Assembly: GCA_020626475.1 (NCBI GenBank)
Contig: JAHKZT010000003.1
Span: 1-19,696, forward strand
DNA: 19,696 bases
Reading direction: 5' to 3'
Origin: a bacterium
GTDB lineage: Bacteria; Patescibacteriota; Saccharimonadia; Saccharimonadales; Saccharimonadaceae
Position 1 is the stretch's first letter. Each line of letters opens with the position of its first letter. The position numbers were made by a program, and so were the translations under genes. The notes under the pieces were generated by a model. The model ran no database searches. It saw only the letters and a list, made by a program, of their open reading frames with translations, and was not told the origin of the DNA. Of the stretch, positions 6,736-14,935 are shown piece by piece.

Positions 6736-7422
6736 ATGACTCAAGAATTCGACATCAACACTTTAGAAAACACGCTGCGCCTCGCATGTATCCTTGATGA
6801 CCTAAAGAAGCGCATTCGTACCGGCTGGAAAATCTGGCGCGTACGCGATAAGCGCCTCGAAAGCGTCTCTGAGCATTGCCACAGCTGCCTCATTCTCGCC
6901 AATCTGTTCTATCCGCTTTATCCTGGCCACGAACAGATTGATCTCGCGAAAGTTAACTCCATGTTAATCTTCCACGAGATTGGCGAGACTATAATCGGCG
7001 ACGTGCCAATGATCGACAAGAAGCGTCACGCAAGCAAGGCCGACGCCGAGCACGCTGCTTGGCGCAAGCTACTCAAGGGTCTCCCCTACGAGCAGGAAGT
7101 TTACGATTTATTGCTCGAGTTCGACGAACACGAGACGCCTGAAGCGAGATTCGCTTACTTCATTGATAAGTTCGACGCAACCAAGACCATGAAGCATTAC
7201 TATGATGCCGGCAAGTTCCATAAGCTTGCCTGGAATCTCAAGAACAGCTCTATGATTCGCGACAACGAAGATATCAAGAAACTCGTCGAAGAAGGCGCCA
7301 AAAATGCCGTCGACATCTGGTTCGCAGACGAATACGCCCCTTATGAAGGCGACGAATTCTTCCTCGAAGCCCATCGCATTCTGCGCGAAATGAATACCGA
7401 TATCAGCCCGTCATCAATCTAA
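6736..7422 (+). CDS. HD-domain phosphohydrolase, YfbR/HDDC2-like (putative 5'-deoxynucleotidase)
   Basis: The 228-aa protein matches the layout of the HD_3/HDDC2/YfbR family, which dephosphorylates deoxynucleoside monophosphates using a divalent metal. Visible signatures are RTGW (28-31), the first metal His in ESVSEHCHS (H47), the metal pair and following acidic residues in FHEIGETIIGDVP (H80, E81, E84, D89), and the distal Asp in IDKFDATK (D144). The usual HD pair is HE here; the first His, the GD-x-P motif and the distal Asp are kept. It should be cytoplasmic and act in nucleotide pool control, fitting an organism that scavenges nucleotides (inference). ATG 6736 is preceded by AAAGGAG at an 11-nt spacing, slightly long. 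It is monocistronic with its own terminator. Substrate is not predictable. Confidence 0.82.
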   Translation: MTQEFDINTLENTLRLACILDDLKKRIRTGWKIWRVRDKRLESVSEHCHSCLILANLFYPLYPGHEQIDLAKVNSMLIFHEIGETIIGDVPMIDKKRHASKADAEHAAWRKLLKGLPYEQEVYDLLLEFDEHETPEARFAYFIDKFDATKTMKHYYDAGKFHKLAWNLKNSSMIRDNEDIKKLVEEGAKNAVDIWFADEYAPYEGDEFFLEAHRILREMNTDISPSSI

Positions 7423-7428
7423 TCCAAT

Positions 7429-7459
7429 AAAAGCCGGAGCTCCCGCTCCGGCTTTTCAT
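7429..7459 (+). terminator. Intrinsic terminator of the HD-domain gene
   Basis: A perfect 12-bp stem (AAAAGCCGGAGC 7429-7440 with GCTCCGGCTTTT 7445-7456) and a 4-nt loop, starting 6 nt after the stop codon. A/T flanks on both sides could let it also stop leftward transcription. Confidence 0.88.
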
Positions 7460-7522
7460 TGCCCGATAGAATTCGTAAAATTATCGAAGAGGAAAAATAT
7501 TCAGATAAAATTCGTAGATATA

Positions 7523-7543
7523 AATCCGCTAGATTGGCGGATT
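7523..7543. repeat. Hairpin AATCCGC/GCGGATT, near-repeat of the downstream terminator
   Basis: A 7-bp inverted repeat (7523-7529 / 7537-7543). Its 18-nt core (7526-7543) matches 7586-7603 at 14 positions, so the two hairpins may derive from one another. No gene lies between 7460 and 7616. Confidence 0.45.
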
Positions 7544-7573
7544 CTTTGTTTGAAGCGCGGTTCCCGACCGAGC

Positions 7574-7600
7574 GAAAACAAAAAGCCGCCAAGATGGCGG
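7574..7600 (-). terminator. Intrinsic terminator downstream of tRNA-Leu
   Basis: CCGCC (7586-7590) with GGCGG (7596-7600), 5-nt loop, followed on the minus strand by CTTTTTGTTTTC. It lies 16 nt past the tRNA-Leu CCA and would end that transcript and any read-through from the uvrC operon. Confidence 0.75.
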
Positions 7601-7616
7601 ATTTTAGCACGAATTT

Positions 7617-7707
7617 TGGTGCGCCCGACTAGACTCGAACTAGCACAGCCGTTTGAATAGCCACTAGCACCTCAAGCTAGCGTGTCTACCAATTCCACCA
7701 CGGGCGC
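7617..7707 (-). tRNA. tRNA-Leu (anticodon GAG)
   Basis: A class II tRNA folds on the minus strand: acceptor GCGCCCG/CGGGCGC, a large D loop (AATTGGTAGA), anticodon stem CTAGC/GCTAG with loop TTGAGGT (anticodon GAG), a long variable arm (about 7648-7665), and T loop TTCGAGT. Discriminator A and CCA (7617-7619) are encoded. It decodes CTC/CTT. A promoter-like TGTGCTAAGAT sits 11 nt upstream. Confidence 0.96.
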
Positions 7708-7717
7708 AGATAAAATT

Positions 7718-7728
7718 ATCTTAGCACA
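7718..7728 (-). promoter_or_regulatory. Extended -10 promoter of tRNA-Leu
   Basis: TGTGCTAAGAT on the minus strand, an extended -10 of the TRTGn class, ending 10 nt before the mature 5' end of tRNA-Leu. No clear terminator separates it from the binding-protein gene upstream, so read-through could also supply the tRNA. Confidence 0.5.
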
Positions 7729-7767
7729 CTTCCCTGCATTTGTAAAATCAAAAATACAGGAGAGGCC

Positions 7768-9555
7768 TTATGGCGTCACATTAACCGAGCGCTTCTCTGA
7801 TGCCCAATAACGCACGTCACTAAAACGGTCCAAGACATCCGTCATCTGTAAATTTTCAGAATAAATCTTAACTTTCGTATCGAAATAATATTTCAAACTC
7901 GACTGGTATAGTCCAATCGCCGGCACATCCGCTACCCAGCTCTTAAGGAAATATTCGTATTTAGCCTTGCGCACATTCATATTTGTCGTCGTGTGCGCCG
8001 ACAAAAGCGCGTCATCTACTAGACCGTTCGAATAATTACTAAAGTTCCAACCGCCAGTCGATGCCTGTGTAGAATTGTAGTACACGAACGGATCCGCGCT
8101 TACGCCCAAGTCAACCTCATAGAACAGGACATCGTAATCGCGCGGGCGAACAACCGTCGTAAAGAAATCCGCCGTCGTCTGCGACTCATCGTAAATATTC
8201 AATGTCACTTCAAAGCCAAGCGCCCTTAATTCATCAGTGAAACGCTCTGCGATCCTCGTGATAACATCACGTTTCTGCACGACTGCATTAAGAGTAATTG
8301 GCAAACCGTCTTTAGTCAAAATCTTGCCCTGATCATTATAGCTAAAACCAGCCTTTTCAATGAGCGCCTTCGCCGCCTTTAAATCATATTTTGCCAGAGC
8401 AGGATAATTCAATTTCTCCTGACGCGCTAAAATCGGATAGTCAAGTAACTGCGACTCATCAATTCCCTCCCTAATCTTCGCCATATTAATACCCTGGCTA
8501 ATCGCCTGGCGCAATGCCTTATTCGACAAATTGTCACCCTTTGTATTCAAAAATGCATATACGCCACCATTCAGCAGACTCTCGCGCGAAGAAATACCAC
8601 CACGAAGCTTCTCCGACGAATCAAGCCCCAACTCGGCCGTAGCCGTTACGTCAGACGCATTCATTGCTTCAATAATGTCTTCACGACTCTTATAAGTCTT
8701 TACCGTAAAGGTATCAAGCTTCGTGTCGTCCATAAAGTATTTTTTATTACGATTCAGATACACCGTCTGCTTATTAAGACTCGTCGCAGTACCCGCCTGC
8801 ATCGCATTCAACACGAACGGGCCAGAGCCAATTGGCTGCGTCGAAAAGCTACTTTCGTAAACCAAAGCTGGGCTAATTTTACCAAGAATATGCTCTGGCA
8901 CTAGCGGAAATTCTAGCGTATCCATAAAATCGACATAGGTTGACGGCAGGGTAAATTCTACTGTTTTGTCATCAATCTTTTTTATTGCGACATGCGAAAA
9001 ATCCGCCGAAATCGTAGTCTTCGCCGACGTATCTTTAATCAAATTCGCCGTATAGACAATATCGTCAGCAACAATCGGCTCACCATCAGACCAGAAAATT
9101 TTATCGCGCAAAGTAACCGTCCAAACCTTACCAGTGTTGTCCATTTTGACACTTTTCGCCAACTCGCCTTTAGAATGACCAGAGCTATCTGGTGAAACAA
9201 GATCAGCAAACAAAAGCTTACCAAGCGTCTTTTCAGCGTTATTCGAAGCATAAAGCGGATTCATTGTCTTAATCTCGCCCAAAACCGCCTCAGTATAGTC
9301 GCCACCATCAACAAAAGCATCCGTATGATACGAATCGCCATACCACATCATCTGAACAATCGTAAAAAGAAACACGACAACGACTAAGAGTACCCACTCA
9401 ATAATCCAGAGACGCACCTCATGAGCATTCTGAATACGAGAAATGAAATTATCAGAAAAATGCTTGCCTACCTTATCGGTCGACTCATGGTAAAAATCCG
9501 CAATTTTCTTACGGCTAAAACGACTACGCCCACTCTTTTTCTTGGTTTTCTTCAT
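7768..9555 (-). CDS. Membrane-anchored family 5 extracellular solute-binding protein
   Basis: Family 5 (SBP_bac_5) proteins bind peptides or other solutes for ABC importers. This 595-aa protein has a basic 48-residue cytoplasmic N-terminus, one membrane helix (48-70) and then the whole binding domain (from about 83), with typical features: AVLGEIKTMNPLYASNNAEK near the start, WTVTLRDKIFWSDGEPIVADDIVYT, PIGSGPFVL, and a C-terminal half containing ALRQAISQGINMAKI. There is no lipobox, so it is tethered by the helix rather than lipidated. The ATG follows directly on the secG stop codon, and it is the last protein gene of the uvrC operon. No permease or ATPase gene is present in the window, so substrate and partner transporter are unknown; a non-transport, chaperone-like role is possible. 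Confidence 0.88.
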   Translation of the reverse strand: MKKTKKKSGRSRFSRKKIADFYHESTDKVGKHFSDNFISRIQNAHEVRLWIIEWVLLVVVVFLFTIVQMMWYGDSYHTDAFVDGGDYTEAVLGEIKTMNPLYASNNAEKTLGKLLFADLVSPDSSGHSKGELAKSVKMDNTGKVWTVTLRDKIFWSDGEPIVADDIVYTANLIKDTSAKTTISADFSHVAIKKIDDKTVEFTLPSTYVDFMDTLEFPLVPEHILGKISPALVYESSFSTQPIGSGPFVLNAMQAGTATSLNKQTVYLNRNKKYFMDDTKLDTFTVKTYKSREDIIEAMNASDVTATAELGLDSSEKLRGGISSRESLLNGGVYAFLNTKGDNLSNKALRQAISQGINMAKIREGIDESQLLDYPILARQEKLNYPALAKYDLKAAKALIEKAGFSYNDQGKILTKDGLPITLNAVVQKRDVITRIAERFTDELRALGFEVTLNIYDESQTTADFFTTVVRPRDYDVLFYEVDLGVSADPFVYYNSTQASTGGWNFSNYSNGLVDDALLSAHTTTNMNVRKAKYEYFLKSWVADVPAIGLYQSSLKYYFDTKVKIYSENLQMTDVLDRFSDVRYWASEKRSVNVTP

Positions 9556-9780
9556 TTAACCTGCAATTAAAGTTGCTAAAATCGAAAGCGCAAAGATAGA
9601 TGCGATCACTACGGTCGTGTTAAACATCGACTTCTCTAGGCCGCGACGCTCCGTAAAAAGCTCACCGCTCGCGCCAAAACCGGCACCAAGGCTAGCACCA
9701 CGCTGCTGAAGCAAAATCAAAAGAATTAATAGTACAGCCGAAACTGCAGTAATTACGTTACAAATAGCACCTATTTCCAT
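9556..9780 (-). CDS. secG: Preprotein translocase subunit SecG
   Basis: SecG is the small accessory subunit of the SecYEG channel and aids protein export. The 74-aa protein has the expected two membrane helices (about 4-24 and 52-73) joined by the glycine-rich loop with the family motif LLILLQQRGASLGAGFG, here with GASGELFTERRGLEK. It is in an operon, 4 nt after the holin-like gene and touching the binding-protein gene. There is no obvious Shine-Dalgarno, so translation probably depends on coupling. An exported protein encoded directly after it fits, though this may be chance. Confidence 0.95.
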   Translation of the reverse strand: MEIGAICNVITAVSAVLLILLILLQQRGASLGAGFGASGELFTERRGLEKSMFNTTVVIASIFALSILATLIAG

Positions 9781-9784
9781 AGGT

Positions 9785-10162
9785 CTATTTTACATCAGGC
9801 ATCGCTAGATTGACAAGATAGTTTATGATCGATATCAAGATACAACTCTCAATTGCACCCCAGAAAGTCATCTGAACATCTGGCATTATCCAAATCGTAA
9901 GTCCTACCATTGCTGCATTTACTAAAACAGTAAACAAACCGAGCGTCAAAAAGATTAGCGGTAAGGAAAATATCGTTAAAATCGGCTTCAAAACCGTATT
10001 TACGACCGAGAAAATTAAACCAGCAGATAAATAAAGCCAAAAGCTATTTCGCATCATTTCGGAGCCTTCTTTGAAGGAGCCGAAAAAATTTATACAGATA
10101 TACATCGCCACGCTCGACACAAACCAGCGCAAGATAAAACTGACAATCTGCCTCTTTACCAT
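9785..10162 (-). CDS. Phage holin 4-like superfamily membrane protein (YvlD/DUF360 type)
   Basis: The 125-aa protein has four hydrophobic stretches (about 8-27, 41-60, 66-93 and 101-121) and the family signature NTVLKPILTIFSLPLIFLT (55-73), as in the PF04020 family of four-helix membrane proteins widespread in bacterial genomes. Despite the family name, there is no phage context here. The ATG comes 4 nt after the uvrC stop. The function of this family is poorly known; a membrane-stress role has been suggested for relatives. Confidence 0.88.
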   Translation of the reverse strand: MVKRQIVSFILRWFVSSVAMYICINFFGSFKEGSEMMRNSFWLYLSAGLIFSVVNTVLKPILTIFSLPLIFLTLGLFTVLVNAAMVGLTIWIMPDVQMTFWGAIESCILISIINYLVNLAMPDVK

Positions 10163-10166
10163 AAGC

Positions 10167-11441
10167 TCATTTTAGCGCATCTTTACGCTTTAATAAAGTG
10201 TGGTACTGGATAGCAAAGCGGTGGCTCTCGTCATCAATTCGAGCAATCAACTTTGCAATATGACTATCTGGCGCCAATTCCACCATCCGATAATCATCCT
10301 CTCCTTCCAACACAACAATACGCACGCGCGCATTTTTACTATGATCGCCGCTCTTATCGCGCCCAATAACCGGCACGCCAGCCTCTACGCAAGCCTTGCG
10401 CACTGCCGAAAGCTGCCCTACCGAACCATCAAGAATAATCAAATCCGGTCTTCCCCAATCGTCTAAATGACGCAGACGACGCGTAATCACCTCAAGCATG
10501 CTTTCCGGATCATTATTTTGCTGCTTACGCAACTTAAAACGACGGTATTTTGTCCTATCCGCCGCACCGTTTATGAAGCAGACCATCGAACCGACCACAT
10601 TTGTACCGGATTGATGGCTAATATCATATCCCTCAATTCGCACCAAAGGCTTCTCAATTCCAAGTATCTGTTGCAAATCCTGTAGCGCCTGGTCGCTCGA
10701 GATGTCTAAGAATTCTTTGTCTGAGAATACTATCTTCGTACCAAGCCCTTTTAAGCCAAAAAATTGATTACGATAAGCCGCTGCTTTTTCATATTCCCCG
10801 TTCGCCGCTGCCTCGTACATCAACTTCTCGACATCACGTACAAGGCGTTTGCGGTTCCCCTTTAGATAGCTAATCATGCGGCGCAAATTGTGCTTATAAT
10901 CGCGCGCTGTCATTTTGCCGACCTCAACCCCCGGCGTCAAACCAAGATCAGTATTTAGAGTCTTGCGCCCAGTATATGGACGATCATAATACGGGAAAAT
11001 CTTACGCAGAATCCTTAGCGCTCTTGTAATTGCCGTTTTGCCATAATAAGGTCCAAAATACTCCGCACCATCATCTTCCGGATTACGCGTCATTGTAACG
11101 TATGGCACCTCAGACTTCATATCAATACGCACATAGCTCACGGTCTTATCGTCACGCAAAAGAATATTCCATTTCGGCATATAGCGCTTTATCATCTCGC
11201 TCTCAAGGAATAGTGCATCCATTTCCGTATCAACGACAATCCAATCCGTATCGTCAATTTCAGCCACTAGCGCACGCGTTTTCGCATCCTTGCGCTCTGG
11301 CGATTGAAAATATTGACGCACGCGATTACGTAAAATCGCCGCCTTACCAACATAAATCACTTCACCGTCACGATTCTTATGAAAATATACACCCGGTTCA
11401 CGCGGGAGTTCTTTTAGTTTCGCTTTAAGCTTAGGCGTCAT
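10167..11441 (-). CDS. uvrC: UvrC-type excinuclease, short form without Fe-S cysteines or HhH domain
   Basis: UvrC makes both incisions in nucleotide excision repair. At 424 aa this protein is about 190 residues shorter than common UvrC. It has the GIY-YIG domain (1-95; GVY at 17-19, YVG at 30-32, catalytic Arg candidates R38 and R42, Glu E80), the UVR/UvrB-binding helix (about 203-231), and the RNase H-like 5'-incision domain with D273 (GYDISH), D338 (ILDGS) and H407 (DDESHRFAI). The C-terminal HhH pair is absent: the protein ends 17 residues after the catalytic His. The stretch 148-180, which normally carries four Fe-S cysteines, has none; only C288 and C351 exist. The ATG lacks a Shine-Dalgarno and follows a TAGAAT (11448-11453) by 6 nt, so the mRNA may be nearly leaderless. 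First gene of an operon with the holin-like, secG and binding-protein genes. Confidence 0.9.
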   Translation of the reverse strand: MTPKLKAKLKELPREPGVYFHKNRDGEVIYVGKAAILRNRVRQYFQSPERKDAKTRALVAEIDDTDWIVVDTEMDALFLESEMIKRYMPKWNILLRDDKTVSYVRIDMKSEVPYVTMTRNPEDDGAEYFGPYYGKTAITRALRILRKIFPYYDRPYTGRKTLNTDLGLTPGVEVGKMTARDYKHNLRRMISYLKGNRKRLVRDVEKLMYEAAANGEYEKAAAYRNQFFGLKGLGTKIVFSDKEFLDISSDQALQDLQQILGIEKPLVRIEGYDISHQSGTNVVGSMVCFINGAADRTKYRRFKLRKQQNNDPESMLEVITRRLRHLDDWGRPDLIILDGSVGQLSAVRKACVEAGVPVIGRDKSGDHSKNARVRIVVLEGEDDYRMVELAPDSHIAKLIARIDDESHRFAIQYHTLLKRKDALK

Positions 11442-11447
11442 ACTATT

Positions 11448-11453
11448 ATTCTA
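11448..11453 (-). promoter_or_regulatory. Candidate -10 of the uvrC operon
   Basis: TAGAAT on the minus strand ends 6 nt before the uvrC ATG and directly follows the upstream terminator's T tract. There is no good -35, so it is tentative; if used, transcription would start near the ATG. Confidence 0.35.
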
Positions 11454-11455
11454 CA

Positions 11456-11485
11456 ACAAAAATCCGCCCGATTTTTATCGGGCGG
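11456..11485 (-). terminator. Intrinsic terminator of the 11509-13457 pair
   Basis: A perfect 9-bp stem (CCGCCCGAT 11464-11472 with ATCGGGCGG 11477-11485), 4-nt loop, then ATTTTTGTT on the minus strand. Found 24 nt past the stop codon. Confidence 0.92.
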
Positions 11486-11508
11486 GGTTCTTGTGTTTGT
11501 TTTACAAA

Positions 11509-13128
11509 CTAAATAGAGCCGCCAAGCAGGCCACCAAGCATCTGAGAAATATCGAAATCACCCATCTGGTTCATAGCGCTCTGCTTGCAAAGGTCAACAT
11601 AATTCTGGCCGTAGGAAGCATATGTCTGACTACACAACTTTTCAACATAGCTAGTCATTGCAGTTTTAAGCGACTTTTCGATTTCGGTGCCGAGTTCGCT
11701 AATCGACTTCGCATCATTAGGAGCTGCTACCTCCTTCTTGTCGTAGCTCATCTTAACAGAAAGCTTACCGGCATTATCGCCGTCCTTCTCGAGCTCAGCA
11801 GAAACAAGCTCGTGCGACCATGCCTTTACGCCAAGCGTCATCTTAGTATTATCGCTATCTTCTTCGTCGAAGTCTAAGTCATCATCCTCAGATTCGCTCT
11901 CCGAACAAGCAGCTATCTTCTTGAATCCATCAATCTTCCGTAATTCATCGATAAATTTCTTCGAATCGTCTTTATTAACCGTGACTGGAATATATTTGAC
12001 ACCGTCTTCTTCTTTAACTTCGGCGTTTTTATCCATAGTGACGAATGGATACTTCTTATAAACATCAGCAACGCTCTGCATCGAGTCCTTACTCATAGCG
12101 CCATCAAGACTTTCAAGCATACAACTCAAACCTTCAGCTGCACTCACATCTTTAAGATCGCTAGCCGCAATCTTATACCACTGACCGTCAATGCTTTCAA
12201 CAACGGCACCAAGAATGCTAGATAATAGCTCAGAATAGCCGCCCATTACGCTGCTAGAATCTGATCCTAAGTTAAGGCTTTTAGTCAATTTCTCTAGACC
12301 GTCAATCTTCGCATATAGAGTACCGCCTTTAATATACGAGGCACTAAAGTCAATATCGATATTCGTTCCGTTATATTTGGTTTTAATTTTACCGCTTCCG
12401 CCAATATTACCTTCCGACTTAGCACCGTCGAAGCTGATTTCATACTTAGTGCCATCATTATCCATCGTGAAACTACCAGACATCTGAACATTTTCAGAAG
12501 TCCAGAATTTTGCCAAAGAATCTTTTAGAGCGTTCTCTGGAGCCTCAACGATAGACATCCAGACAAAGAACCCTACAACACCGCCAATCAAAAGCAAAGC
12601 TACGACTACGAGTGTAATAATAAGACCTGCCTTGGACTTCTTCTTCGGCGCAGCAGTGTTCGTCTGAGCAGCCATATCCGCAATCGATCCGGTCGTAACA
12701 GTAGTAGTACCAGCTGACTCAACAGTAGTCGCAGCCGGGTTTTCTTCGACCGTTGGTTCAGTAACCGCAGTTTCGATGGTATCGGTCTGAACAGGAGCAT
12801 TCTCAACTTCCGGAGTAGAGTCGCTTGAGCTAGAAGTATCATTAACAATGCTATCAGTCATATTATCTTCATTGCTTGCTAGCTCTTTTTCCTCTTCAGG
12901 ATAATCGGCTGCCAAGTTACCGGAGCCAATTGCGCCCTTTAGGCGATCCTCATCTTCGGAATCATCTTCTTTTGGCTCTTCTGGAACTAATGGATTCTCT
13001 ACGTGATCTTCTGGCGTAGAAATAAATTCTTCCTCAGCTTTCGCCTCTTCGGCCGCCATTTCTTCTGGCGTTTTTTCTACTGGAGCATTATCGTCGCCAA
13101 AGCCATTACGATATTCATCGTCGCTCAT
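11509..13128 (-). CDS. Single-pass membrane protein with disordered acidic N-tail and cysteine-bearing ectodomain
   Basis: Family not recognised. The 539-aa protein has a long disordered acidic, Thr/Ser/Pro-rich cytoplasmic tail (1-160), a basic KKKSK stop (162-166), one membrane helix (168-190) and a 350-residue exported domain. The ectodomain reads as beta-rich in 215-320 (many alternating hydrophobic strands), resembling LppX/LprG-like lipid-binding folds in rhythm only; this is a guess. It has four cysteines (336, 408, 499, 514), an even number that could form disulfides, and ends in a glycine-rich MLGGLLGGS. An acidic DDDLDFDEEDSD run (415-426) could bind Ca2+. The ATG overlaps the upstream stop as TAATG, with AGGGA upstream, so the two genes are co-translated. 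N-terminus inside, C-terminus outside by the positive-inside rule. Confidence 0.78.
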   Translation of the reverse strand: MSDDEYRNGFGDDNAPVEKTPEEMAAEEAKAEEEFISTPEDHVENPLVPEEPKEDDSEDEDRLKGAIGSGNLAADYPEEEKELASNEDNMTDSIVNDTSSSSDSTPEVENAPVQTDTIETAVTEPTVEENPAATTVESAGTTTVTTGSIADMAAQTNTAAPKKKSKAGLIITLVVVALLLIGGVVGFFVWMSIVEAPENALKDSLAKFWTSENVQMSGSFTMDNDGTKYEISFDGAKSEGNIGGSGKIKTKYNGTNIDIDFSASYIKGGTLYAKIDGLEKLTKSLNLGSDSSSVMGGYSELLSSILGAVVESIDGQWYKIAASDLKDVSAAEGLSCMLESLDGAMSKDSMQSVADVYKKYPFVTMDKNAEVKEEDGVKYIPVTVNKDDSKKFIDELRKIDGFKKIAACSESESEDDDLDFDEEDSDNTKMTLGVKAWSHELVSAELEKDGDNAGKLSVKMSYDKKEVAAPNDAKSISELGTEIEKSLKTAMTSYVEKLCSQTYASYGQNYVDLCKQSAMNQMGDFDISQMLGGLLGGSI

Positions 13129-13457
13129 TATTCATTCCCTTCTGCTTTAATTTCATTATCATCAATACGAACATTACACTTCGTATGTGCGCGAACACAT
13201 GCATCTACTTCTTCGTATTTGTTTTGCACTTCGCTAGCAAAAACAAATAGCTCTACCGACAAAGCAGCAAAGAATAAAGTCGTGCAAGCGAACAGGATAT
13301 AAAAGAATTTATACTTGCCAGTTGCCTGATGACGTTCTGGATGTTTTTCAGTATAGAGCGCCTTCGGCGAAATGCGACGCTTAGTGCTCTTAGTTGCGAC
13401 AGGGGCCTTCTTCGCAGTAGAAGTTTTCCCCTTCGCTGGCTGCTTTTTGGTAGCCAT
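13128..13457 (-). CDS. Small single-pass membrane protein with basic N-tail
   Basis: The 109-aa protein has a Lys/Thr/Ala-rich basic tail (1-50), one membrane helix (51-75) and a short exported part with two cysteines seven apart (87 and 94, DACVRAHTKC) that could form a disulfide. No family recognised. The start ATG 13457 has AGGAGGG 11 nt upstream. It is the first gene of a two-gene unit, coupled to the 539-aa protein (TAATG), and divergent from enolase. Coupling and matching topology suggest the two form a membrane complex (inference). Confidence 0.8.
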   Translation of the reverse strand: MATKKQPAKGKTSTAKKAPVATKSTKRRISPKALYTEKHPERHQATGKYKFFYILFACTTLFFAALSVELFVFASEVQNKYEEVDACVRAHTKCNVRIDDNEIKAEGNE

Positions 13458-13494
13458 GACTTAATATGCCCTCCTTATAATATGCTTTAGCTTA

Positions 13495-13505
13495 ATAATA
13501 GCATA
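13495..13505 (-). promoter_or_regulatory. Extended -10 promoter of the 13457-11509 unit
   Basis: TATGCTATTAT on the minus strand, implying a leader of about 30 nt that includes AGGAGGG. It is about 32 nt from, and divergent to, the enolase promoter, so the two could influence each other. Confidence 0.65.
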
Positions 13506-13537
13506 AAGGTCTTTGGAAATGCAAAAACCTTATCGCT

Positions 13538-13548
13538 TATGCTATAAT
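13538..13548 (+). promoter_or_regulatory. Extended -10 promoter of enolase
   Basis: TATGCTATAAT, a perfect -10 with extended TGC. No strong -35 at 17 nt. Leader about 40 nt with AAAGG 8 nt before the ATG. Confidence 0.72.
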
Positions 13549-13576
13549 ATGAGCAAATACGCTTTTGTTTTATTAA

Positions 13577-14890
<1,314 letters not shown>

Positions 14891-14904
14891 ACAGAGCATC
14901 ATCA

Positions 14905-14935
14905 AAAAGTCTCCCGAAAAGGGAGATTTTTTATT
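14905..14935. terminator. Bidirectional intrinsic terminator between eno and the pgi operon
   Basis: TCTCCC (14910-14915) with GGGAGA (14921-14926) and a 5-nt loop, flanked by A and T runs so that a T tract follows the stem on both strands. It terminates enolase from the left and the pgi operon from the right. Confidence 0.88.

Noticed and set aside
7419..7610. 63-codon minus-strand open frame between tRNA-Leu and the HD gene
   Set aside because: Overlaps two terminator hairpins and has no ribosome site or protein-like pattern.
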